NCBI GenBank assembly: GCA_002633005.1
Contig: NMRA01000072.1
Location: 355,972 to 419,971 of the forward strand
Direction of reading: 5' to 3'
Source: Phoronis australis
Lineage: Eukaryota > Phoronida > Phoronidae
Length of the DNA stretch: 64,000 nucleotides
Shown here in pieces: positions 48,309-60,300 of the stretch. Made by a program: the position numbers and the translations under genes. How positions within the stretch are numbered: position 1 is the first letter of the stretch; each line of letters starts with the position of its first letter. Under the pieces are notes generated by a model. The model saw only the letters and a program-made list of their open reading frames with translations, ran no database searches and had not been told where the DNA came from.

Positions 48309-51300
48309 ATGGAACAAAAGCAAGGCATGAAAACACACGGCCGTTCGATTGAGCAGCTCAGAGAGAAAAGGAGGCAGGAAGATATTGGTAAGCGTAAGGT
48401 TTTTAAGAAGATTAAAGCGCACGATGCTTGAGCTTTCGCACTGTTCTCGGGGCATTGTCCTGATATTGGGTTGAGCGTCCACCTTTGGTTTAGTTGCCGA
48501 GGTCAATATGCATAAATTAAATGAGGCAAAATGCTATGCCATGAAGAGCTCCAGTCCCTTTTCTGTTTTATGGAACTATTTATTAGTTCTAAAATGTTGT
48601 GGTGATGTCATTATTTTGTAGCTGAAGTGTTTGGCTATCGAATGCATTAACTTTCAGCACTATGGAAAACTGCGCCACCTCGTGACCAATTTCTTTTAAA
48701 GGTTCTACAATAAACGTTATTCTGTAATTAAGATTAATTGTATTGTCCTTAATTGATATTTGTTAAAGAATGAAGTTTCATTGGGGAGCCTTGAAAGAAA
48801 AATTGCCAAATTCTTCTAATAAAGGGATGGCAACCAAAAGACTTAAAAAAAGGCAACTGTGATTGTGGGGCCAATAATTAGAGAAAAAAATCTCCATAAG
48901 GAACAAAAACTTTCACTTGATCACGTTAATGAATGCTTAATTCCAAGTTCCTGCATACACGATCTTGAGATTATGTGAAATTCCATGGCCACGCACAGCA
49001 GCCATCCTGTGACTGTATATTTTGTCAACTGATAGTTATTGTTAGGAGCACAGGCGTCCTCAGCTTCTGATCATCCTCAATACACTACATATAATACTAC
49101 AAGGTATGACACTCCCGACTAGAAATTCCACGGGTGCTTCACTTCAGCCGTCCATAGCAAATATAAAACTCAATAAATTTACACAAAACAGAGGTTCAAC
49201 AAACCATGAAGAATTGTTTTATACCATTCACGGTGTCCTGTTCCGGCGACTTTGTAAGAAATTCGCAGCCAAAGAACAAAAATGTTCACAAAAAGTCCCC
49301 ACACACTTTCATCGTGGACCGCTCGAGGTCAAGGACGGTACGGAAATTGCCGGTTTGTTGCGTAAAGTCACGATGTCAATAACTGTACACTATGGAGTAC
49401 TTCCGTAACTTACCGGCAGAAAAACATATTTCCACTTCAAAGGTAGGGAGTAGACTTGTGCGTGAGCGTTAGTCGTTAACCTGATCGAGTGTTTGCGATG
49501 ATAAGATATTAAAAGACTGCAATGGTAAGAAACATTATAATAATGCCATGTTGCGAGGCAAACTCGATCTAGTAGGAGTAACTTTCTGGATATTGTTACC
49601 ACCTACACTGTACCCTTTTTAGTCACCCGGAATAATTTTGTTTTTAATTGCCCGTTTCAGCCAGAACAAGATTGTTTCTGTTGGAGTCTGAATATTTTAC
49701 GGCGACGGTGGCCCGGGGAGTGAAAAGTTGCGGGGGGGATGTATGAAGAGAAGAATAAAAAGTTCGCTAACCACAATTTTGCGTCTAGTACCCATTTAGT
49801 TGCAATAGCTGGCTACGGGCATATAATATAGGGTTTAGGAAACATCAACCTCGCGAAACATCAGAACAGAAAAATATCAGTTCTGGATTATATCGGTCCC
49901 AGGGAATATCGTAAAGCATTGGGTCNCAAGGAAGCACAATAAGTTCAGACATACATGTCGTTAAACTTTGTCCCTTTTCGATGTTCATTGATCCTTTACA
50001 CTTGTAATTAATTTAACTCAGTCCTATCAGGGTTCGACGCTATTAAAATCGCGAGGTCGCATTTTCAAAATCCAGCTCACATTCATAAATGCCAGGTCGC
50101 GAAATTTTCCTGCCATTTTTCCCCGCCAAAATTGATTTTTAGATCATCAAAAAAATGTTTAGATTATGCTCTAGTACCTGCAGCGTTAAATACTCACAAA
50201 TTTCAGATCGCAAAATTGAGTTTGTTCATGCACGTACGGCGTTACTGTTCTGCACGACCGCCACTGAAAGGCTCTAGAACGCAAGGCAAGTAGCCGACGT
50301 GAATGTTGAATCAGTGCTCTCTAACTGACACGTGCATTTGAGTAGCTAAGTTTTGTGTGTAAAAAGGGAGAAAATGGCCGTTGAAAAAGTATTTTGCTAG
50401 GTCTGATCTGCTTCTGGCTTTCATCAAAGTCATTAAAGATCCAAACTCACTCGGAGTGCAAATTCTCTCCACTTTCTGTTCGCAGCCCAAATTTTGCCAC
50501 TTAACGCGACGTTTGAAAGACATCTGTGGAAAAAAAATCCGTGAAACGATGCACTAACCGAATGACCTATTTGGATGCGCGGGAACAGTTCAGTGCAAAT
50601 TTCACAACAAAAATGTGGTACTTGTGTTGTTTACGTACTCAACAATTAGTTTTCCATGAAATCAATAGCCTCGAAATAATTTCCGACTCCCTCCTTGCGG
50701 GTTTCCATTGGGTAATGGTGAGATTGCGCCTCAATACCTTCCAAGTACAGGAAAACAAGGTCAGTCACAAAAGGACACGCATATCACTAGTGATAACTTT
50801 CTTTCGGAGGTGTAAAACAAAGCCAGGATTTGCTTTTACATATTGAGAAAAGACGTTTTTTGAAAACTGAATTTGGTGTGTAAAAATGTGCACACTCAAC
50901 CTAAATTATTGCGGGGGGGGGTTGTATTCTTCGATATGCGGACCTTTTATTGAAAAAAATCAACGAGGACTAAAAAAACGGAGTCACTAGGTTCAGGCCT
51001 GCCAATCGTGCATCCGCGCCGATTTCCTTTGGACTTTGTGGACTTTTGTCTCGTTTACTTATTATTTCATTGGGGCGGACCTTTTTGCCCAATTCGCCAA
51101 ATTGGGTCCGAGCCCCTCCCTGGTAAAATGAGAGTGACACACACCGTATAGACTGCGTGTTAATTTTAAACCACGCGCGGTCGTTTGGTAGTGTGCTATG
51201 ATGGGCGCTAGCCTGAACTGTGGGCGCTTAATTGGAAATTCTCAAAAGTTGAGGGGGAACGTTTAGTAGATCAGTGAGCGCTTATTATGAAACACTTCAA

Positions 51301-54300
51301 AGGTAGGGAGTAGACTTGTGCGTGAGCATTAGTCGTTAACCTGATCGAGTGTTTGCGATGATAAGATATTAAAAGACTGCAATGGTAAGAAACATTATAA
51401 TAATGCCATGTTGCGAGGCAAACTCGATCTAGTAGGAGTAACTTTCTGGATATTGTTACCACCTACACTGTACCCTTTTTAGTCACCCGGAATAATTTTG
51501 TTTTTAATTGCCCGTTTCAGCCAGAACAAGATTGTTTCTGTTGGAGTCTGAATATTTTACGGCGACGGTGGCCCGGGGAGTGAAAAGTTGCGGGGGGGAT
51601 GTATGAAGAGAAGAATAAAAAGTTCGCTAACCACAATTTTGCGTCTAGTACCCATTTAGTTGCAATAGCTGGCTACGGGCATATAATATAGGGTTTAGGA
51701 AACATCAACCTCGCGAAACATCAGAACAGAAAAATATCAGTTCTGGATTATATCGGTCCCAGGGAATATCGTAAAGCATTGGGTCTTTTATAACCACTGG
51801 GAATCTGTGACTTCATTTTCAAATAAACCACTGGTACCCGGGTGCTTAACAGAGACAAGCCGGTATACTCTTTCATTTAGGAAAGTTGCTGTTCTCTTTT
51901 GATGTGCAGCTTTGAAGTGGTGCGCACGTGGGAGTTCACGCACTTGAATCGCTGTAGTAGGCCTACACTTTATGTTGGCAACAACGTGTGAAAGACAAAT
52001 CAGAAAGAAGTAAAGGGGTTTGAGAATTTCTTGGCAACTGAAAGTAAAGACGTGGCCGTCGATTGGTGATTAATAGGGTTGCCATTTTCACTTTGACTGT
52101 CTTATGCCATAAAAACGAGATGCACATCAAGTCATGGTACCGCTTGCACGCTAACAACGGGACCGACCAGCAGTGTCGCAGTGCAATCAGGGATATTGTC
52201 GTGTACATTTGGTACATGTAATAAGGACATCTTACGCGAAAAATAAACATATTTTCCACCACAAAGTTTGGTAAATTGATCGCTTTAGAATTAGTAGAAA
52301 CACCGCTGTTTTGTGTCGTATTTTTACGTGCTATGCAGTGGCAGAAACTTTCTCCGACAAATCCGGAAATTTGCAAAATTGGCCAAAAATGTTAGCCAAT
52401 GAAACGCGTCAAAGATCAATTTTGCACATCCCATGTTCACACGACTTGCTTACAAGTCATCGGGAGGGCTGTTCTCGTTTAGTGTTCATTTGAACTTTGT
52501 TTTGGCACCAACCAAATAACAGTCTGATTAACAAGAGTTGCTTTATATTTACCAGGTATTTGCCGAGAAGTGTAAAAACTCAGCTCGTTGAAAATTTTAG
52601 GTCGCATTTTGCGACTTGATATGAGCTGACAAAAATCTCAGCTCGCATTTCCAAATTTCAGGTCACAAATGCGACCTGCAACTCGTTATGTCGAGCCCTG
52701 CCTATTGCCCCTGATACAATTTATTCGGTCACATGTTACAAATGGCCCATTGTGGCCGATGACACATCTTCTTTGGTCATGTGACATGATTTGCATATTA
52801 CTAAGGTCAAAACTCTTAAAGGTAAATAAAGTTAGTTTTGTTAATGTACTTATATCCAATCTATTATTCACAATTTACTGTTTCCTTATGTGTTCTTAAG
52901 TTCATCGCTGAAACTATAATCAAGAGTATTCCCATGAAAGGGTGATCATCTCTATGCCTACGGCATCCATGGGTGATTATTGCTTACCATGTTACCTAGT
53001 TTCTAAGTCTTGTCAATCCCATGGAGTTTGATAAATCCTCGGTTCCATACCGGTACTGGATCGTAAATCACTGCAAAGTGGTGGTGCAATGACCCTGTAA
53101 TGGGAATGCTTAAACTGCAACGCTCGACGTAGGCGAAAATGTCCACTTGAAAATATGAGTGACTGCATATATGCCACTAGTATTCCAGGATTCGGGTTCA
53201 GATTTGTAAAAAACAAACATCGGCTCGGTGCCGTTTGAGTAATGCCATTGACATCTATTTTCTTCTCGTATTTCACTTTTTCTACCTACTTATATCAAGC
53301 TCTGATGTGTTTACTGCATGACCCATTATGTAACTCAACTTAAAGACCCTACATAACGGCCAAATGACTTTTGAACATGTTAAATATCTGTATCATTGAT
53401 CGACACAAACATATCCCTTCCTTTACTCCTGGCATTAGCTAATTACGCCAATTACTATCGCCCGTCTCGTTTAAATTTAATGGTCTCATGCCTAAGCAAA
53501 TGTCCCGGGATTTACTTCTTCATTACATTAGTCAGTTCTGACCATTAAAATACTATTGTTGGCGATTTATCCAAATTATCATTTACTCATCATTTTTAGA
53601 AGAAAGCATCTCACTAAAATACATGTGCTCAGGTACATATCTCTCACACGGAGCTTATCACTGCCTGAAATCAATGATGCCCACTGGCTGTGAGATAGCA
53701 AACGTATGATTTTCATCCCAGTAAGGATGTCTCTGAATGTTTACAGTCTAGCTCAGACCCTGGGCAAAATTCAATCTAGTCTTAGTTAATACATGTATGT
53801 CATTAGATTAAAGCAGATGTAATATTCTTTTAAATGCGTTGACTGTGCTTATCTGAGGACAAGAACAGTGTGAAATTTGTTTCTTTTTAAAAGCAACATT
53901 TTATGCAGATTGGAATTTTGTACACACGTTCATAAAATATTTTTAAGCTTGCATTAAATAACGAGCATTTAAAATTTCAGTGTCCAGAAAGCAGCGACGT
54001 GAACAAGTGCTCGATGCCAAGCGAGTGCGTATGGACAGTGAATGTGAGGATGAAGTTGATGATGTCACAGAGTCGGAGGTAATCATCCCGCGTTAATGCG
54101 CTGTAGCCTGTAATAAACGACAGTTTCCAAGAGTTGCATACTGGCAGCTAATGTATGAAGAATAATGTAGACATTGATTAAGAAACAGAATTTTTATTAG
54201 TTTCACAAAGAATAACAGCTTGTCTCATTCTTGCTTTCTTTATTCTTTAAAAGTGTCTGAATTCATATGCAGTTAGGTGGCATGAGTCCTAAGTGATCAT

Positions 54301-57300
54301 TCCTCACTATTTTGTGGGAGTCGCCCATTCACCCATGTATGATAAAAAGCACGACTGTTATCTCAGAGCATTGAAGTATCTTAACACTACTCCCATGCTT
54401 TTGGTCACATGTAAATGCCAAAAGTTTGCATTTTGCTCTTTTCAGCACTCTGCCATTAGGGTACTTAATAACCGTATTCTTAGGATTGCGTCAAAAAAGA
54501 AATATAACTATGGTTAGTAATATCTCTTATCCTCTCATTGGATCAAGTATTTGTCTCAGTATGGCATCTATTAGGTTATATACTCATTTTGTTGGCGTCA
54601 CTCTTGCTGGTACACTTGATAATTTATAATTTCATTTTTGTTTGTAGTTTTCATGAGCATGTGTGTGTATTTACATAATAGGTGGAAACAGCCACAGCCA
54701 ACCTAAAGAAGTCGTTATCATCACGTAAACAGGCTCTACGAACCTTAAGACGAGCATTTGGACAGGGCACACTCTACATAGACTTGTTTATGGGGTAGGT
54801 TAAAGGCGCCGTATTATCTTCATAGATTTGTGGCTGGGGTAACTTTCAGACGCGTTTACAGAATAGGCTATGGCCGTCTACTTTGTACAAAGACGTGTTT
54901 ATGAGTAGGTTACTGTCGAATTAAACTTCGGATTTTTGTCCTTTAGCTTCGAGTTGTAGACTGATTTTATGACTTTTTGCCTCAGTCTGATATCGTGAAA
55001 AGACTAAGCTACCCATAGACTGATATTTAGCCAAGCCATGACTAAGTTACCCATAGACTGATATTTAGCCTAGTCTTGACTAAGCTACCCATAGACTGAT
55101 GTTTAGCCAAGTCATGACTAAGTTACCCGTAGACTGATATTTAGCCAAGTCATGACTAAGCTACCCGTAGACTGATATTTAGCCAAAAGTCATGACTCTT
55201 CATGAAACAGGCCATTGGTAGACTAGACATGTTTAAGATGGTAGATACTATCTGCAATGTGCGCTGGCATGTTTGTGAAAGGGTATACAGACTGGCCGTT
55301 ATGTTGACCGGGTAACCTTTGTGTAGATTTGTAATGGAGATGGTTAAAGTTTCAACAATCGATGTGGGCATGTTTGCGGAGTTCTAAACAGAACACGATC
55401 TACATAATTCCAGACTACCTAACATGCTTGCTACTTCAGTGGGCATTTTTACATTTATTCTCTTTTAATGTGGACGTCTTCGACTTTGATGTACCAGACT
55501 TCCCCGTTTGTATTTCAGAATCCCAGATGCACTAACGACTCTAGTGGGTATCTTGAGTGGAAGTGACACCGAACTTCAAACAGAGGCAGTGTGCTGCGTA
55601 ACTAACCTGGCGTCTGGCATGCACGATCACACGCTCAAAGTAGCAGAAGCTGCTGCCCCCTATCTGATCACATACCTCAGCGGTAGTAACACACAGCTTC
55701 AGGTACAGCACTGTCTTTTTATGAGAAGTCAGGTCAGAATATACCTCTTGTGGACAAATCACGAAAGTTTCAATTTTTATCATTAATTTAGAAAACATCC
55801 AGTAAAGTTCACTATAGTTGGATCAAACCAGACCAACAGATTTTATTCAAGTAAGGCAAATCCGCCTTGTCTGAATTGCTGAGTGAAAGAGCTATAACAG
55901 CCGTACTGTGGAACTTTGTCAGAGTTCAGCAAAAATCTGACTTATTTGTACCGGACTTTTACAAATTTTACATTAGTGTGGTTTTCACACTATGACAATA
56001 GACTTGTCCTTGCACCTTTTCTTTCAAATATCTTGGGAGCCCCATAACATCGTACTCATTATATATTGATAGTGTGTATTTTGAGCTTTTAATGTAGTTA
56101 AACCCTCCTCCCCAGATGACAATGCGAATGCTTGGCAACAGCACCACTTGCTTGTCCAAATTATGAGCATGTTACCACTATTTACTTAACAATGCTGTCA
56201 CCTTTATATCTGGATACAATAGATTAGCACAAAATATTGTGAAGGATCCATTCGTCATCAGCCAACTGCAGCTTTTTAGGCAGCTCAATGATTTAGTCGT
56301 TAATCACAAGAAAGACTCGCGCTGCGGTCCCCTAAAACATATAATTCTTCTCAGCTGACACGACTTAATTCTTTTTCTTCCATCCAAAATGCATAATTTC
56401 CTTACACAATTTTTTGACCTAATTAATTACTGGTGCCTTCCTCAGTGTTGTAGAGGTGGCACTGTGCACTGAACGTTGTCATAGACCGGGCGGAGTTTTT
56501 AAGCACCCTCATCACAGTACGTAGGTTTTTCTGGTCTGGTCCAGATAGATTACTGTGTATTGAAATCATTAGATTCCCCATCATTGATAGTCACACCATT
56601 CTGGTTGACCACTTTATTTTCTCTTCTGGTAAGTAATTGCAGATTTATTTATTTCGTCAAGGTAGTTTTTTCTGGAAGCCATTGTAAAGAATTTGTTTGG
56701 TCTTAGTTTTTATGGATGATACGTCTTCTACTTGGTGTACTACAGTACTCATCTGGTTTACTGCCCTTGTTCGGCTCACCGCCCACCCCCGAAATTTTCG
56801 ATTTTTCATTTTTAAGCGCTCATGTTTGGCTTACCTCCACCGTCTTTTTAGATTCCCAATTTATGTGCCCTCGGCAGTAACCTGGACGAGTACGGTATGT
56901 GTTTTGTGAATTATCTAATATTATAATTGGTTAGTAATGTTGTTGTGTGAATTATTATTCCATTTTTATGTTGACAGGAGCAGTGTTCATGGGCTCTGGG
57001 CAACATCGGTGGTGATAGTGCTGAGTGCAGGGAACTGCTCAAGGCCCAGGGTGTGTTAGCACCCCTCGTCAAGTTGATGAAGGTAGGTCACAACAAGGGG
57101 TCTAGGCAATAGAGGACATGGAGGGACTTCATCACAGGGTTGGGAAACAATGAATCATCACCAAGGTTTTTGTTGTCATTTTTATGTTTTGTGGCTGCCC
57201 ATAATAAAAAGTTGTGGGGAAATGCTGTCAGCTATTTCGGAAAGTTTAACATGGATTTTAGGCAAATCACATGGGGCCATTCAAGACGAGAAATGTGCAG

Positions 57301-60300
57301 TGTAAGTTTTCCTCAGCCATTTTAACCCTAGTCATTCGTATACGGTTTTGAGTATCCTAGAAAAATTTCAAATTTGGCTACCTTCGGAATATCATATTTC
57401 AAAAAAGGCAGGGTGGATTCATCTTATACTTTCAGGTACTGTTCTATATGCATTGTTCTTTAAAAACGCTGTTTGGAATTGTTTTAAGCATGATACACTT
57501 TTGAATTTGAATGAGGGGCTAATTCTACAGGCTTTATACTTTTAGAAAATATATATTACTTTCACTGAGGGCTGTTCCAGTAAAATCTGTATGGGAGGGG
57601 GGGAAGGCACTTTTTTTTTGCACCCANGGTGCTATGTAAATTAACCTTAATTTAAAAGTGCAACAATAATTGTAATGATAATTCATATCGTTCTTCTCAG
57701 TATTTTGTCATCTTAGTCTGTGATTGAATAGGGTTCTGAAATTGGTTCAAGGAATGTTGAGGAATTACAGGCGAACTTTGTTTATACCTTCTATTGCTTG
57801 TGTTTCCATTTGGAATACAAGTTTGAAGATGTTTTGGAAATACTGTGGAATTGTAGGCGTAGCACATTCGAATTTATCCCCCCAGTTTGTGTGCGTTCTC
57901 CTCCTTGGAAAGTTTTTAGCAAGTTCAGTAAAGACGACAGGGGTGATATTTGAATCAATTACAAGCTGATATTTCTGTTTGTTCTTTCTTCCAGTCATCA
58001 GAGCCCAGTGTTGTGCGTACGGCAGCGTTTGCGTTGTCTAACTTGGCCAGAGGACCTGGAGATCTCACAAAGTAAGTTAGCACACTGATCATCTGGTGGC
58101 AGCTTTTGGAAACACATTAGCTTTTTTGTGGCTACTTTAAAATGATATTTGCAAAAGGGAGTTGCAGTAATTCTTCTCTTAATCCGTGTAAAAAACTTAT
58201 AGTTTACATAGACATTTGCTGTGTAAATTGTTAGCAGAGTTTTACAGGGTTAGGCAGCTGAGGTCTTGAAATATTAAAGGAGAAATTCTGATGTGATATG
58301 GGAGGCAAAATTTATGCGAATTATTTGAAAGCGTGTGCATGATTGAAGAGAAGAATTAAAATTTATTTAACTAGCAGGGCTGTAACAGATTCAATTTCTG
58401 GTCTCAGCCATGACTTTAGAGTTGCTGCAAAGCCTTGTTACTGGGTCAAAACCACATTTTTCGGTTTCCATGGCATTTATCGGTCGTCACCAGAGACAAT
58501 GCAGTAAGCTATCAGTGTGCTATCTAATTGACATGGTGCTGATACAAATTTTGGCGAAATCTTCCAAATCACTGTGTGTATAAGGAACCGTGTCAAAGAG
58601 ATCAGGATCCTTTATGGCTAGAGTAATGAATTGAACGACTTTACTGACGTTAGTTGTGTATTTGGAAAATGATTTGGTATAGTCTGTAAATCATGCATGC
58701 ATGTGGAAATTGGTTTTGATGAGTTTTATCTTCGTGTCAAACATGTACTTTTAAAAAGTGGAGTTAAGTGCATTTTGATACATGCCAAAGCGAGCTATTT
58801 GAATGTTGATCATAGTTGTGGAAATGTTTGACACTATTTTTGTCATTTAGTTTGGAATATTTTGAAGTTGCTAAAATTCTACCTTCCATCACAAAAATTA
58901 CTTCTAGTTAAGACCACCTGCTGTTATATGATGACACTCTCAAATTTTTCTTTAATCCCATTTGATGTGATTAAGAATGATTTGACTGGTTGTTATAAGT
59001 TGAGACCAGGCACTGCAAGTTGGCTTGTCCTGGTGAGCATTGTCTCTAGCAGGGACAAACTGTCAGATTTTTCCAGTCCTAGAAATCACCTAAATAAAGA
59101 TTCATTTGGGACCAATTTTATACCAATAAGTTGGTAGCCTCAATTAAAAGTGAGTTTCTTTGGTTAGACTTGGGTTTTTTAGCCATTTTAATGTAATTTT
59201 GGGACTTTTCATGTCAAGTCACTACAGTGAATGAAAGAAAAATGATAGTGATTTTCCTTAGATTGTTAAACAAAAGAAGCATCAAGCAGTGGTCGTGTAA
59301 TCAACCAAATATAGACCAATCACTTGGGCGTATCATTTCTCACCTTGATGTCACCCTCGGAATCAGTCCATGTTTGTAAAATACAAAATTGCTTGCCTTT
59401 ACTGAAACTGAAAAATACCTTAAACAAGGCTTAGTTCTTAAAATAAACTAATTTTGGTGAAAAAAATCTGTGAATGAGTGCAAGAAACTGAAGTTTTTTT
59501 ATTTTGAAATTAGACAGAATAAGTGACAGAAAGGGAAACTTTTTTACACTCCACTTTAAACCATGTTCTGATGCCAGTTATTTTCACAGGTGTATTTACT
59601 TTTGGGAACCAAAGTCATTGCGTTCTTTTATTTGAATTGAAATTGATTCCTTTAAAACACCTGCGATTCTTCTGTCGGCCATATTGCCTATAAACAACTG
59701 AAACCATCGGGCCGTGTCAAACAACTTAATGAACCTGGTCTGATGCAATAACGAACTAACAGTTGTTCTCAAGCCTAGAAATCAATACTAAACTTAGTAA
59801 GGAACAAGATGAGACCGATTTTTTCAATGGTTAGCAGCTTGAGTCAAAAAATCTTTTAACAGAAGTTGCAGGTTCAGCGAGCTTGCGTTTAGTAGATGTG
59901 TATATAGGGCACAGCCCTGGTCTGCGAACACTATTTGTAGGGTTCAGTTATAAACTGCCTGGGCAACTTCTTTGTAAAGACCATGACGAATTCCGACTGG
60001 TTCAGTAAATGACTGTAGGGCTCTGTTGTTTTTAGAGTGTTTGATATATTGGGACTTTTACAGTGGAGATGGTTTTGGGAAGTTTGTTGTTTTTGTATAG
60101 GCTTTCCGTATTTAAACTTGAAACCATTTTAGCAAACAGATCATGCTGTCTCGTATAAGACTTATCAAAATGAGATTGTTGTTGAAATCACAAAATAAAT
60201 TAGAGTGTGCTTACACTTTTTCATGTTTTACAGTTTACAGTTGCAGTGATCACATTTTATTTAACAACACTTCACAGTTTGATGCTTAATGTTTCTTTGA

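Noticed and set aside
49434-51785. LTR retrotransposon with 492-bp terminal repeats
   Set aside because: No TG...CA ends, primer site or gag/pol; one copy ends at an N and the other is inside a hAT-like element.
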